Shown here in pieces: positions 1 to 11,188 of a DNA stretch of 64,000 nt; within the stretch, counting starts at the first letter, position 1; every line of letters starts with the position of its first letter. Under the pieces are notes generated by a model that did not search any database, was not told the DNA's origin, and was given only the letters and a program-made list of their open reading frames with translations. This stretch comes from Caballeronia sp. GAFFF1. GTDB lineage: Bacteria > Pseudomonadota > Gammaproteobacteria > Burkholderiales > Burkholderiaceae. The stretch spans positions 124,001-188,000 of the forward strand of contig NZ_JALQEM010000018.1 in NCBI RefSeq assembly GCF_023630705.1, given 5' to 3'. A program made the translations under genes and the position numbers.

Positions 1-1004
<1,004 letters not shown>

Positions 1005-1113
1005 TTACGCGCGGTTCGCGTCCGCCCTGCTTTCGCGTCGGCGCGGTTTCGTGCGACAGTCGCGTGAAAGGCAGCCGATCCACCGAACCACATTCAAGCG
1101 AGCGATATATCGA

Positions 1114-2334
1114 ATGGGAGCACTGAGCCATATCCGCGTACTGGATCTCACCCGCGTGCTGGCGGGACCGTGGTGCGCGCAGACCCTGGCCGATCTCGGC
1201 GCGGACGTCATCAAGATCGAGCGGCCCGACACCGGCGACGACACGCGCCACTGGGGCCCGCCGTATCTGAAAACGCCGGACGGCGAGGACACGCGCGAGG
1301 CGGCCTACTATCTGGCGGCGAACCGCAACAAGCGCTCGGTGACGGTGGATATCGCGACGGAAGAAGGCCAGCGCATCGTGCGCGAACTCGCGGCGCAAAG
1401 CGATGTGGTGCTGGAGAACTACAAGGTCGGCCAGTTGAAGAAGTACGGGCTCGACTATGAATCGCTGAAGCAGGTGAAGCCGGACATCGTCTATTGCTCG
1501 GTGACGGGCTTCGGGCAGACCGGTCCGTATGCGCAGCGCGCGGGCTACGACTTCATCATTCAGGGCATCGGCGGCTTCATGAGCATCACCGGCGAGCGCG
1601 ACGGCCAGCCGGGCGGCGGCCCGCAGAAGGCCGGCGTCGCGATTGCGGACCTGATGACCGGCATGTACGCGACCGTCGGCGTGCTGGCGGCCCTGAGTCA
1701 TCGCGACCGGACCGGTGAAGGCCAGTACATCGACATGGCGCTGCTCGACGTGCAGGTTGCAATGCTCGCCAACATGAACACGAACTTCCTCGCGAGCGGC
1801 AAGCCGCCGGTGCGCTGGGGCAACGCGCACCCGAACATCGTGCCGTATCAGACCTTCCAGACGAGCGATGGCTGGATCATCGTCGCGGTCGGCAACGACG
1901 GACAGTTCCGCAAGTTCGTCGAAGCGGGCGGACGCGCCGAGCTGGCCGACGATCCGCGCTTCGCGACGAACCCGTCACGCGTGCGCAATCGTGATCTGCT
2001 CGTGCCGATTCTCGCGGACATGGTGCGCGAGCGCGGCAAGCATGCATGGCTCGCGGCGCTCGAAGCGGCGGGCGTGCCGTGCGGACCGATCAACGATCTC
2101 GCGGAAGTGTTCGACGACCCGCAGGTGGTCGCGCGCCGGATGCAGATCGACTTGCCGCATCCGGAAGGCGGCGCGGTGAAGCTCGTCGCGAGCCCGATCA
2201 AGATGAGCGCGACGCCGCCCGAAGCGCGCACGCATCCGCCGATGCTCGGCGAGCATACGGCGAGCGTGCTCGCCGACGTGCTCGGTTACGACGACGAGAA
2301 AATCGCGCGACTACGGGCGTCGAAGGCGATCTGA
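1114..2334 (+). CDS. CaiB/BaiF family III CoA-transferase
   Basis: Predicted to move CoA between carboxylic acids through an aspartyl-CoA thioester, as in formyl-CoA transferase and CaiB. The protein has 406 residues from the ATG at 1114, where MGALSHIRVLDLTRVLAGPW matches the usual family N-terminus; an upstream in-frame start at 1051 would add an atypical 21 residues. The Asp expected to be the nucleophile is D179 in GVAIADLMTGM. Length and motifs fit the family (about 400 residues). The gene stands alone beside alaS, so the substrate cannot be inferred from context; succinyl-, glutaryl- or oxalyl-CoA type acyl groups are all possible. Confidence 0.9.
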   Translation: MGALSHIRVLDLTRVLAGPWCAQTLADLGADVIKIERPDTGDDTRHWGPPYLKTPDGEDTREAAYYLAANRNKRSVTVDIATEEGQRIVRELAAQSDVVLENYKVGQLKKYGLDYESLKQVKPDIVYCSVTGFGQTGPYAQRAGYDFIIQGIGGFMSITGERDGQPGGGPQKAGVAIADLMTGMYATVGVLAALSHRDRTGEGQYIDMALLDVQVAMLANMNTNFLASGKPPVRWGNAHPNIVPYQTFQTSDGWIIVAVGNDGQFRKFVEAGGRAELADDPRFATNPSRVRNRDLLVPILADMVRERGKHAWLAALEAAGVPCGPINDLAEVFDDPQVVARRMQIDLPHPEGGAVKLVASPIKMSATPPEARTHPPMLGEHTASVLADVLGYDDEKIARLRASKAI

Positions 2335-2341
2335 GCCGAGA

Positions 2342-2554
2342 TCAGCGCACGCCCGCGCCGATCAGACCGCCCGCCGCCGCGCCCGCGACCGTGCCGAGCG
2401 GGCCGCCCGTGAGCACATAGCCGAGCGCGCCGCCGGCAGCGGCGCCGACGCCGGCGTGCGCCTGCTGGCGCGACATCCCCGAGCACGCGGCGAGGCTCGA
2501 AACGAGCGCGGCGGCCGCGGCGAGCTTGATGGTCGTGATAGCGATCTTCTTCAT
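2342..2554 (-). CDS. Small glycine-zipper lipoprotein (OsmB-like)
   Basis: A 70-residue predicted outer-membrane lipoprotein. It begins MKKIAITTIKLAAAAALVSS and has the lipobox LAAC, with the lipidated Cys at about residue 24. The rest is a Gly/Ala-rich glycine-zipper hairpin (VGAAAGGALGYVLTGGPLG, then VAGAAAGGLIGAGV), as in OsmB and related envelope-stress lipoproteins. AAGGAA lies about 8 bases before the ATG. It converges with the CoA-transferase gene, with only 7 bases between the stop codons. The precise role is unknown. Confidence 0.8.
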   Translation of the reverse strand: MKKIAITTIKLAAAAALVSSLAACSGMSRQQAHAGVGAAAGGALGYVLTGGPLGTVAGAAAGGLIGAGVR

Positions 2555-2870
2555 GGCTGGGTTCCTTCTTTTGCTTGTGTTGTCGTTGTGATGTCTTGTT
2601 GTGTCCTTCGCCGGGCCGTCACCCGACGTGGCGAGCCGATCATAAAATCCGCCCGATGCGGCTCACAAGGCGATTTACGTCCCGTTACCGTCGTTACCAA
2701 ACGTCTCGCGCATGACCCGCCGGCGGCGAGGCGCAACCCGCCTGCCCGCGCCGGTTGCGTAAGGTAGAATCGACCCGATATCCAGTCATGATTCGAACCC
2801 GTTTCCGAGCCGCGCGGAACGGTTGCCGAACCGATCACACGCGAGCGCATCCGTTGGCACTCTTTTTCGC
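2555..2870. other. Divergent intergenic region, lipoprotein / glnS
   Basis: About 316 bases with no convincing ORF. It must hold the promoters of the small lipoprotein (minus) and glnS (plus). TAGAAT at 2765-2770 is a possible -10 for glnS, but no clear -35 is seen. Confidence 0.5.
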
Positions 2871-4580
<1,710 letters not shown>

Positions 4581-4614
4581 TCGCGCGAAGGCTCACGCTC
4601 CGAGCGAGGACACC

Positions 4615-5574
4615 ATGAAAGAGCCGCAATCGCCCGCAGTTCGCATGGTCTGCGCGATGGCGGCGGCGCTTGCCCTCGCCTGCCCGGTCGCCCGCGCGGC
4701 CGCGGCGTCGGATATCGCTTCCGCGCAGGCCGCCGTCGATCAGATGCCGCCGTCGGCGACGCTGCGCAAGATCGCGGAGAACGGCGCTATCGTGCTGGGC
4801 GCGCGCGAGTCGTCGGTGCCGTTCTCGTACATGGTGCGGCAGCAGCCGACGGGCTATTCGTATGCCATCGCGCTCAAGGTCGTCGACGAAGTCAAGCGGC
4901 GGCTCAACATGCCGAATCTCGCGATCAAGAACGTGGTCGTCACGTCCGCGAACCGCATCTCCTACGTGGTCAACAACCAGATCGATCTGGAATGCGGCTC
5001 GACGGCGCATATCGCGGAGCGCGATCCGCTCGTCGCGTTTTCCAACAGCATCTTTCAGTACGGCATCCACATGGCGGTGAAGCGCAAGTCGGGCATTCGC
5101 GACTACGCGGATCTCGCCGGCAAGACCGTCGCGACGACGGCGGGCACGTCGGATGAGCGCATCCTTCGGCAGATGACGATGGAGCGCAAGCTGAACATGC
5201 GCATCATCAGCGCGCGCGACCATGCGGAAGCGTTCGGAGCACTGAAGAACGATCGCGCGGTTGCGTTCGTCATGGACGATCCGTTGCTCTACGGACAGAT
5301 CGCCGAGCAAGGGGCGGCGCGCAGCGACTATATGGTGACGGGCGAATCGCTCGCGACGGAGACTTACGGCTGCATGATGCGCAGAGGCGATCCGGTGTTC
5401 AAGCGCATGGTCGACGACGTGATCGCGAACATGCAGCGCAGCGGCGAAGCCGCGAAACTCTACGAAGCGTGGTTCATGCAGCCGATCCCGCCCGACGGCA
5501 TCAACCTGCGATTCCCGATGTCGCCGGAGATGAAGGCGCTCTTCGCGCATCCGAACGACCGGCGCGTCGACTAA
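4615..5574 (+). CDS. Periplasmic amino-acid-binding protein (family 3 solute-binding protein)
   Basis: A 319-residue exported protein. Positively charged MKEPQSPAVR is followed by a hydrophobic signal segment ending near ARAAAASD at about residue 30. The mature part has the bacterial family 3 (glutamate/aspartate-type) fold, with ENGAIVLGARESSVPFSYM and DLAGKTVATTAGTSDERILR. GAGGA precedes the ATG, which rules out the longer reading frame overlapping glnS. No permease or ATPase gene is adjacent, so it is an orphan binding protein that either uses a transporter encoded elsewhere or acts as a sensor ligand carrier. The ligand is not determinable from sequence alone. Confidence 0.87.
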   Translation: MKEPQSPAVRMVCAMAAALALACPVARAAAASDIASAQAAVDQMPPSATLRKIAENGAIVLGARESSVPFSYMVRQQPTGYSYAIALKVVDEVKRRLNMPNLAIKNVVVTSANRISYVVNNQIDLECGSTAHIAERDPLVAFSNSIFQYGIHMAVKRKSGIRDYADLAGKTVATTAGTSDERILRQMTMERKLNMRIISARDHAEAFGALKNDRAVAFVMDDPLLYGQIAEQGAARSDYMVTGESLATETYGCMMRRGDPVFKRMVDDVIANMQRSGEAAKLYEAWFMQPIPPDGINLRFPMSPEMKALFAHPNDRRVD

Positions 5575-5589
5575 GGCGCAAGTGAGCGT

Positions 5590-6051
5590 TCAGTCGAGCG
5601 TTTCGTGCAGTTCGGCGAGCGAGAGCGTCGTTTCAAAAAGTCGCGCGAGACTGCGGCTCGCGAAGCGGTCGACTTCCGCGGGACTGACCCAGCGGTAGGC
5701 ATCCATCTCCGGAATCATGGTGCCGTCGCTATAGCGTGGGAAGTACGACTCGCACACGCACTTGGCCAGGTCCACTTCGTCGTCCGCGACGCGCACCGCG
5801 AAAAGGTGCAGGTCCTTGTCGCGTCGATAGACGAAGCGGCCAAGATCCTTCAGATGCGCAAGGCGCTCGGCCGATAGCACGATGCCCGTCTCTTCGACGA
5901 GCTCGCGCAACGCCGCGTCGCGCGGGCTCTCGTTCGGATCGGCCTGTCCCTTGGGCACGTCCCAATGCGCGGTTTCCGTCGCATGGCAGAGCAGGACGTC
6001 GCCCTGTGCGTTCAGAATGACGACACCGCAAGATACGGTGCGGCCGGTCAT
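5590..6051 (-). CDS. Nudix hydrolase
   Basis: A 153-residue protein predicted to hydrolyse a nucleoside diphosphate linked to another moiety in a Mg-dependent reaction. The Nudix box G-x5-E-x7-R-E-L-x-E-E-x-G-I is intact at residues 35-57 (G35, E41, R49, E50, E53, E54, G56). The N-terminus MTGRTVSCGVVILNAQGDVL is the expected first strand. It resembles the Ap4A/NUDT2-like group (HWDVPKG), but the substrate is not certain. It converges with the solute-binding protein gene. Confidence 0.9.
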   Translation of the reverse strand: MTGRTVSCGVVILNAQGDVLLCHATETAHWDVPKGQADPNESPRDAALRELVEETGIVLSAERLAHLKDLGRFVYRRDKDLHLFAVRVADDEVDLAKCVCESYFPRYSDGTMIPEMDAYRWVSPAEVDRFASRSLARLFETTLSLAELHETLD

Positions 6052-6073
6052 CGCGCGTTCGCTCCGCTCATGC

Positions 6074-6472
6074 TCATTGTTTTTTCAGCTTCCATTTGCC
6101 GTCGGCTTGCTTGCAGGCGGTGGGGGCCCATGTCTGCGTCTGCCCTTTCGCATTGGCGACCAGAGTAATCTTGCGGCACTTGAGCCCGTCCGAATCGAAC
6201 GTGTTCTGCGGCGTCACGGTGCCGTTGATCGGCACCGTGTTGCCGGTGCCTTCGTTGTTCCAGTCGAGCGATTCGCCGTCATTCTTGGTATCGAGCGCGG
6301 TTTGCGCAGCCTTGTTGAGCGCCTGAAGATCGCGCTGCTTCATGTACGTGATCGGCGTGTTATTCAGAAAGCCCAGGTTGGCCGCGAAAGCGCCCGCGCT
6401 GGCGACGGCGAACGCGACGGCCACGGTCGTGCGGATGCAGGCGCGAGCGGGTGCTCGATGATGGATCGGCAT
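6074..6472 (-). CDS. Exported RT0821/Lpp0805-type surface antigen domain protein
   Basis: A 132-residue exported protein. The ATG at 6472 has GAGGAGA about 6 bases upstream and opens a signal peptide (MPIHHRAPARACIRTTVAVA to about residue 31, GAFAAN). The C-terminal half carries a pattern seen in the 17-kDa surface antigen family: LDWNNEGTGN, then NGTVTPQNTF, LKCRKITL and the closing ACKQADGKWKLKK. No lipobox is seen, so it is probably periplasmic or attached by other means. The function of the family is not established. Confidence 0.7.
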   Translation of the reverse strand: MPIHHRAPARACIRTTVAVAFAVASAGAFAANLGFLNNTPITYMKQRDLQALNKAAQTALDTKNDGESLDWNNEGTGNTVPINGTVTPQNTFDSDGLKCRKITLVANAKGQTQTWAPTACKQADGKWKLKKQ

Positions 6473-6627
6473 GAAGATTCTCCTCGTTGCGAAGTCGTGC
6501 GGCGCCGGGCGCGTCGACCTTCTCGACCGCCAGCCGGCGTGCAGCGAGAATAGCATGAGGCGGCACTCGGATTTCTGACCGATCTCGGCTCGCTTTCAGG
6601 CTCGCGTCTCGTGACACAAGTTGTCCG

Positions 6628-7083
6628 TTAGCGCACGAGGTGGCAGGCGAAGTACTCGTCGAGGATATCGGTCATCTGCCACACTGGACACGGGCGGCGA
6701 CAATGACCGTCGTAGCCCGCTTCTTTCAGCACGGCGAGCGGTTCTTCAGGCAGAAAGCCGCTCATCGCGACGACGAGACGCGTCGCGTCGTCCGGATGCG
6801 CCCGGAGTTCGCGGACGAGCGCGTAGTGAGCGCATCCGCCGATGCGCGTATCGATGAACAGCACGTGCGGATGCCATTCGCTGACGCCTTGCCGGAGCGA
6901 GGACACATCGGCGACGAATCGCGCGGGGAAGCCCTTGAGATCGAACAGCTTGACGAGCGATTCGCCGAGCGCGCGCTCAGTCGACGCGACGAGCACGCGC
7001 CGCGCTTCACGTTCGACGCGCAGTTGCCTGCGGTTCCATAGCGCGCATTGCGCCGTACTCGATTCGTAGGCTCGTTTGTTCAT
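6628..7083 (-). CDS. Atypical receiver-domain protein (degenerate response regulator)
   Basis: A 151-residue stand-alone protein with a CheY-like layout. RRVLVAST at residues 29-35 sits where strand 1 and the acidic pair should be, HPHVLFIDTR at 71-80 places D78 at the phospho-acceptor position, VVAMSG at 104-109 supplies the conserved Ser, and the last loop reads CRRPC. The acidic Asp/Glu pair is absent (VLVAST), and the usual Lys before Pro is Arg. No output domain or histidine kinase is adjacent. It may be a pseudo-receiver that binds a partner without classical phosphorylation. The start could be a few codons later. Confidence 0.6.
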   Translation of the reverse strand: MNKRAYESSTAQCALWNRRQLRVEREARRVLVASTERALGESLVKLFDLKGFPARFVADVSSLRQGVSEWHPHVLFIDTRIGGCAHYALVRELRAHPDDATRLVVAMSGFLPEEPLAVLKEAGYDGHCRRPCPVWQMTDILDEYFACHLVR

Positions 7084-7315
7084 GCGCCCTCTTTCGCGGA
7101 TTCATTCGGTGCATCGCGCGCCGCGATGATGCAGGCGCGCACCGCAAGCGAGCGGCGCTCGGAGTGTTCGGAGGCGTTAGTGGCGAGGCGCCGCGCGCGT
7201 CGGGACTATGGGCAGGAAGCGGGCCAGTTTGATGGGGGAATGATCTGAGCTTTATACGTTCAGTAGGATATCTAATGAATAGGCGCAAGAACATGAACCG
7301 GGAGAGCCGAAACGA

Positions 7316-7344
7316 CGAAGGGCCACGCAAAGCGTGGCCCTTCG
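7316..7344 (-). terminator. Hairpin terminator after tRNA-Arg
   Basis: A perfect 13-bp stem (cgaagggccacgc / gcgtggcccttcg) with a 3-base loop lies 10 bases past the tRNA 3' end on the minus strand, followed by a short T-rich stretch. Confidence 0.7.
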
Positions 7345-7353
7345 ATATTCCAT

Positions 7354-7430
7354 TGGCCCGCCCTACACGATTCGAACGTGTGACCTACGGCTTAGAAGGC
7401 CGTTGCTCTATCCAACTGAGCTAAGGGCGG
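7354..7430 (-). tRNA. tRNA-Arg (anticodon TCT)
   Basis: 77 bases that fold as a full cloverleaf. The acceptor stem is CCGCCCT/AGGGCGG, the D-arm has GCTCAGTTGGATAGAGC, and the anticodon loop CTTCTAA gives TCT. The T-loop is TTCGAAT and CCA is encoded. It reads AGA codons. Confidence 0.97.
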
Positions 7431-7509
7431 GTGACGGCTGCACGCGGAAGTCGCGCAGCCGGGAGAGCCGGGATTTTACCTCATCCGCCCTACCGCGCGG
7501 TCGCAGGCA

Positions 7510-8340
7510 TCAAACCGGCTGCGCGTGCATCATGAACCAGCCCAGGAAGAAGATGCCCGCGATCACGCAATACACGCCGAACGACGCGAGCTTGCCGTGG
7601 CCTTCGAAATAGCGCATCAGGAACCGAACGCTCAGGTAAGCGGCGATGCCCGTCAGCACGCCGCCGAGCACGGCGTCGAACAGTTGGCCCGGCGCGTGGA
7701 AGAGCTTCGGCAACTCGAGGACGCCCGCCGCGAAGATGATCGGCGTGCCGAGCAGGAACGAGAATTCCGCTGCCGCTTCAGCCGTCAGACCTGCGCCGAC
7801 GCCTGCAATCATCGTCAGGCCGCTACGCGAGAAGCCGGGAATCAGCGCGCCGATCTGCGCCAGCCCGACGAGAAACGCCTGTTTGAACGTGAGCTTCTCC
7901 GGTGCGCGCGCGGCGCGGCTCTTCTGCAGGCGATCGCCGAGCCACAGCAACACGCCGTTGACGATCAGCGCCGCGGCGACGATTCGCAGGTCATGAAAAA
8001 TCGCCTCCAGCCGCTTCTCGAGCAATAGGCCGACGATGCCCGTCGGAATCGTGCCGATGATGAGCGCCCACATCATGTGCGCGTCATCGTTGCGGCGTCC
8101 GCCGAAGGAGGCGAACCAGCCGCCGATAAGCGCAATCCAGCGCTTGCGGAAATACCAGAGCAGCGCGAGCGCCGTGCCGAGATGCAGCGCGACGAGAAAC
8201 GGCAGCAACTGCGGCGCGTGCTTGTCGATATGCATGCCGATCAAACCGGGAACCAGCAGTGTATGGCCGAGGCTGCTCACCGGAAAGAGCTCGGTTACGC
8301 CTTGAAGCACGCTGAGAAATACGAGAAACCAGAGAGTCAC
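7510..8340 (-). CDS. uppP: Undecaprenyl-diphosphatase
   Basis: Integral membrane phosphatase that regenerates undecaprenyl phosphate, the lipid carrier for peptidoglycan and surface polysaccharides. The GTG at 8340 ([14 protein letters not shown]) has AAGGA 7 bases upstream and gives 276 residues, the common length; an earlier in-frame ATG at 8412 would add 24 non-membrane residues. Both active-site signatures are present: [13 protein letters not shown] near the N-terminus and IPGFSRSG in the middle. Several hydrophobic helices follow. The gene is monocistronic, between tRNA-Arg and a very small gene. Confidence 0.93.
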   Translation of the reverse strand: MTLWFLVFLSVLQGVTELFPVSSLGHTLLVPGLIGMHIDKHAPQLLPFLVALHLGTALALLWYFRKRWIALIGGWFASFGGRRNDDAHMMWALIIGTIPTGIVGLLLEKRLEAIFHDLRIVAAALIVNGVLLWLGDRLQKSRAARAPEKLTFKQAFLVGLAQIGALIPGFSRSGLTMIAGVGAGLTAEAAAEFSFLLGTPIIFAAGVLELPKLFHAPGQLFDAVLGGVLTGIAAYLSVRFLMRYFEGHGKLASFGVYCVIAGIFFLGWFMMHAQPV

Positions 8341-8596
8341 GCGTCGGTCCTTGTCGTGGAGAAATGAAGGACGCGCCGCGAAATCGCTCGCCGCGCCGTA
8401 TGGCGCGAGCAAGGAGAGGAGGGAAAAAAATTGGTGCGGCGCGCAAGCCGGGACCGATTATGCCTAGGGGAAAACCCAGCGCCAAGCGGCTTGCGCACAC
8501 AAATGGACACCGACAGGAGAACGTCGGCGAATCAGAATAAAACGGAAAGCAGAGTCCAATAAAACCGAAAGAAACGCGAGACCGTTTGTTTGGGTT

Positions 8597-8683
8597 TCAT
8601 CCCTTGAGTTTATAGAGAAAGACCGCCGTGCTCGCGCCGAAGAGGCTGAACATCGCGACGCCCATTGCCATCGCCAGATCCAT
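8597..8683 (-). CDS. Candidate 28-residue single-span membrane peptide
   Basis: An ATG at 8683 preceded by AGGAG at 6-base spacing opens 28 codons ending in TGA. The peptide starts MDLAMAMGVAMFSLFGAS, continues as hydrophobic TAVFLY and ends KLKG. That is one transmembrane helix with a short positive tail, the usual design of small membrane proteins that accompany a larger transporter or oxidase. A TA-rich block at about 8714-8727 upstream (minus strand) could serve as a promoter. I do not recognise the family. Confidence 0.5.
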   Translation of the reverse strand: MDLAMAMGVAMFSLFGASTAVFLYKLKG

Positions 8684-8849
8684 GTCGACTCCTGTCCGTC
8701 TGGTTCCTCACATTAGGTATATATAACAACACATCGCGATTGCGCCGGGCAGTCGCAGTTTCCCGCAAAGGGTTTATGCCTAGAACAATCCAAGGCAGAA
8801 TCGACGAATCCTTGAACCAGTCGGCCATTGAACGGAGTGCGTTGCCATC

Positions 8850-9755
8850 ATGTCATCCGAGAAAGACGTCATCGAAATCGAGCGCGACGGCGCGGTCATC
8901 CAGCTTGCGCCGCATGCGGGCGGCCGGCTCATGACCTGGCGCGTCGGCGGCGAGCCGGTCATCCACTGGCCGGATCCGCTCGATGAAACCGCCTGGTCGA
9001 ATGCCGCGAAGATTCGCGGCGGCAATCCGTTGCTGTTCCCGTTTCTCGGGCGGCATTTCGTCGATGCGGAAATCGGCAAATGGCGCGATCCGGACGGCGC
9101 CGTGCATGCGCTGCCGACGCACGGCTTCGCACGCAATCTGCCCTTCTCTTCCACGCGCGATGCCGACGGCCACGGCGTGCGCATGACGCTCGTGGACAGC
9201 GACGCGACGCGCGAGGGCTACCCGTTCGCATTCCGCTTCGAGGCGGCCTATCGTCTCATCGATGGCGCGACGCTGGAGGTCGAGCTCACGACATCGAATC
9301 CGGGCGAAGTCGCGCTGCCTTACTACGCGGGGCACCACTTCTACTTTCATCTGCCGCACGATCAGCGCGCGCACAGCAGCGTCCAGTTGCCGCGCACGGA
9401 GCGGCGGCGTCAGTTGCCCGACGGTTCCATCACCGACGCCGGAACCGGCGCGCCGCGCTATTCGCTGGCGGATGCGAGTATCGTCGATTGCTTTCACTGC
9501 CTGACGGGACCTTCCGACGAACCCGTGCGGCTCGTCTTGCCGAACCGCACCGTGAGCTTCGAACTGCAACAGCCGGATTCGGTGCCGTGGTACGCCGTCA
9601 CGACGTGGACCGAATCGGATACGTCGGACTTCTATTGCGTCGAGCCGTGGATCGGCCTGCCCGACGCCATCCACAACGGCCACGGCCTGCGCTGGCTCGC
9701 GCCGGGCAAGACCGAGACGGCGTCGCTTCGGCTCGTCGTCACGTCAGCGCCCTGA
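8850..9755 (+). CDS. Aldose 1-epimerase family protein (hexose-6-phosphate mutarotase-like)
   Basis: A 301-residue cytoplasmic protein predicted to interconvert alpha and beta anomers of an aldose or aldose phosphate. Family features are the N-terminal strand QLAPHAGGRLMTWRVGG, GGNPLLFPFLGRH, a candidate active-site His in LPTHGFARNLPF, YYAGHHFYFHLP, and a late Glu in FYCVEPWIGLPDA that is the probable catalytic base. The length fits. It is not in a sugar operon, so the natural substrate is unclear. Confidence 0.82.
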   Translation: MSSEKDVIEIERDGAVIQLAPHAGGRLMTWRVGGEPVIHWPDPLDETAWSNAAKIRGGNPLLFPFLGRHFVDAEIGKWRDPDGAVHALPTHGFARNLPFSSTRDADGHGVRMTLVDSDATREGYPFAFRFEAAYRLIDGATLEVELTTSNPGEVALPYYAGHHFYFHLPHDQRAHSSVQLPRTERRRQLPDGSITDAGTGAPRYSLADASIVDCFHCLTGPSDEPVRLVLPNRTVSFELQQPDSVPWYAVTTWTESDTSDFYCVEPWIGLPDAIHNGHGLRWLAPGKTETASLRLVVTSAP

Positions 9756-9878
9756 ACAGCAGCAGCACGGGGCGCCGGCTCGCAGGCGCCTTTCTGTGCG
9801 CAGAAATGCGGGACGGTAAAATCCTGCCTTCCGATCCGCCGCCGCCCGACGCGCGGCGGCGCTTTACGAGGTCAGGTT

Positions 9879-10577
9879 TTGCAGAAAAGAATTGGACAGG
9901 TCGTCCGCGCATCGGTCGTCGCATCCTTGGTCGCGGTGCTCGCCGCGTGTGGCTCCGCCCCGGTCGCGCCGGGCTACTATCGCGTGCAGCGCGGCGACAC
10001 GCTCTCGAAGATCGCGCGGGAAAACCGCACGTCGACGAGGAACATCGCGCGCTGGAACGCGCTCACGAATCCGGACGCCATCGAAGTCGGCCAGGTGCTG
10101 CGCGTCGAGCCGCCTGCGGGCAGCGGGAGCGCGTCCGGGGCGACGTCGGCCGGCGCAGCCACCACCGCAAAGAGCGAAGCAAAGGCCGATGCACCGGCGA
10201 AGCCGGGACCGGGCGTCTCACTGGTATGGCCGGCGCAAGGCAGCGTGATTCGCGGCTTCGACGGCAAGAATTCGAAAGGCATCGACATCGCGAACTCGGC
10301 GGGCACGCCGGTCGTGGCGGCGGCGACAGGCAGCGTCGTCTACGCCGGCAACGGCCTGCGCGGCTACGGCAACATGCTGATCGTCAAGCATAACGACGAC
10401 TATCTGACCGCCTACGCCCACAATCGCACGCTGCTGGTGAAAGAAGGCCAGACGGTGCAGCAGGGACAGCAGATCGCCGAAATGGGCGACACGGACAGCG
10501 ATCGCACGATGCTGCACTTCGAGGTGCGCTACATGGGCCGCTCGACGGACCCGTCGCGTTATTTGCCGCCGCGCTAA
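9879..10577 (+). CDS. NlpD-like LysM/LytM lipoprotein (amidase activator type)
   Basis: A 232-residue predicted outer-membrane lipoprotein. A TTG start is followed by signal MQKRIGQVVRASVVASLVAV and lipobox LAAC (Cys24). A LysM domain spans about residues 33-76 (YRVQRGDTLSKIARENR) and a C-terminal M23/LytM domain about 120-232. The first zinc His of active M23 enzymes is missing (NSKGIDIA), while AYAHN and LHFEVRY remain. This is the same degeneracy as in E. coli NlpD, which activates AmiC rather than cutting peptidoglycan. The gene does not sit next to rpoS, so it may be a paralogue of the classical nlpD. Confidence 0.85.
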   Translation: MQKRIGQVVRASVVASLVAVLAACGSAPVAPGYYRVQRGDTLSKIARENRTSTRNIARWNALTNPDAIEVGQVLRVEPPAGSGSASGATSAGAATTAKSEAKADAPAKPGPGVSLVWPAQGSVIRGFDGKNSKGIDIANSAGTPVVAAATGSVVYAGNGLRGYGNMLIVKHNDDYLTAYAHNRTLLVKEGQTVQQGQQIAEMGDTDSDRTMLHFEVRYMGRSTDPSRYLPPR

Positions 10578-10606
10578 AGAAGCGCGCGGCCGTTACGAGG
10601 AAGAGA

Positions 10607-10927
10607 ATGAGATTTGGAAACACAATGACCGCGGCCGCGCTGTTCGCGGCGGCGGCTTTGAGCGGCGCGCTGGCCGGCTGCGCGCACACCGCCACGATGA
10701 CGTACCTGCCCTCGGGCGACACGGGCTTCGCGATCAACTGCAGCGGCAGCGACGCGAGCACGAGCTGGGCGGCGTGCTACAAGCAAGCAGGCGAAGTGTG
10801 CGGCGCGTACGGCTACGACGTGATCTCGAAAGACGCCGACAACGGCGCGACTTCGGGCGGATCGGTGGCGGGCATCTTCGGCGCGAACATCAAGAATCGT
10901 TCGATGGTGATTCGCTGCAAGCAGTAG
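10607..10927 (+). CDS. Hypothetical lipoprotein
   Basis: A 106-residue protein, ATG at 10607 with AGGA about 6 bases upstream. The signal peptide MRFGNTMTAAALFAAAALSG leads to the lipobox ALAGC, with the lipidated Cys at about residue 25. The short mature domain has conserved-looking Cys residues (FAINCSGSD, WAACYKQAGEVCGAYGY, SMVIRC), which suggests disulfides in the periplasm. It lies 29 bases after the NlpD-like gene and is probably co-transcribed with it. No function is recognised. Confidence 0.75.
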   Translation: MRFGNTMTAAALFAAAALSGALAGCAHTATMTYLPSGDTGFAINCSGSDASTSWAACYKQAGEVCGAYGYDVISKDADNGATSGGSVAGIFGANIKNRSMVIRCKQ

Positions 10928-10938
10928 CGCTTGCTGAC

Positions 10939-11109
10939 TCAAGCGTCCGAAGGCGTGTCTTTTCGCGTACTCCTTCTCGTGCGCCAGCGGCCCGACGTCG
11001 GATCGATGCGGGCGGCGAACCCGAAAAGCGAAGCAAGCGCGACAGGCGCGACGGCAGCAAAAACCCACAACAGATTCATGGCGAAACCCAGTTGCGACGA
11101 GTTGCCCAT
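10939..11109 (-). CDS. Possible small membrane protein (weak)
   Basis: A 56-codon frame from the ATG at 11109, with a second in-frame ATG at 11079. It encodes one hydrophobic span (MNLLWVFAAVAPVALASLFG) followed by a basic tail (RWRTRRSTRK). No good ribosome binding site precedes either ATG. It converges with the lipoprotein gene at 10607-10927. Kept only because the protein has plausible membrane topology and the space is otherwise unexplained. Confidence 0.3.
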   Translation of the reverse strand: MGNSSQLGFAMNLLWVFAAVAPVALASLFGFAARIDPTSGRWRTRRSTRKDTPSDA

Positions 11110-11188
11110 GATAACCGTGCTGCAAAAAATTCGCTTCTATTCGCGTTAGAGTCTTTTACTCAGTCGTTATGACCGATTCGCAATCGGA

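Noticed and set aside
7316-7430. Possible genomic-island attachment site at tRNA-Arg
   Set aside because: The inverted repeat next to the tRNA is a terminator. There is no integrase, no direct repeat of the tRNA 3' end, and uppP follows directly.
10574-11125. 183-codon minus-strand frame across the small lipoprotein gene
   Set aside because: Arg/Ala-rich antisense of a well-supported lipoprotein. The separate 56-codon frame at 10939-11109 is kept only as weak.
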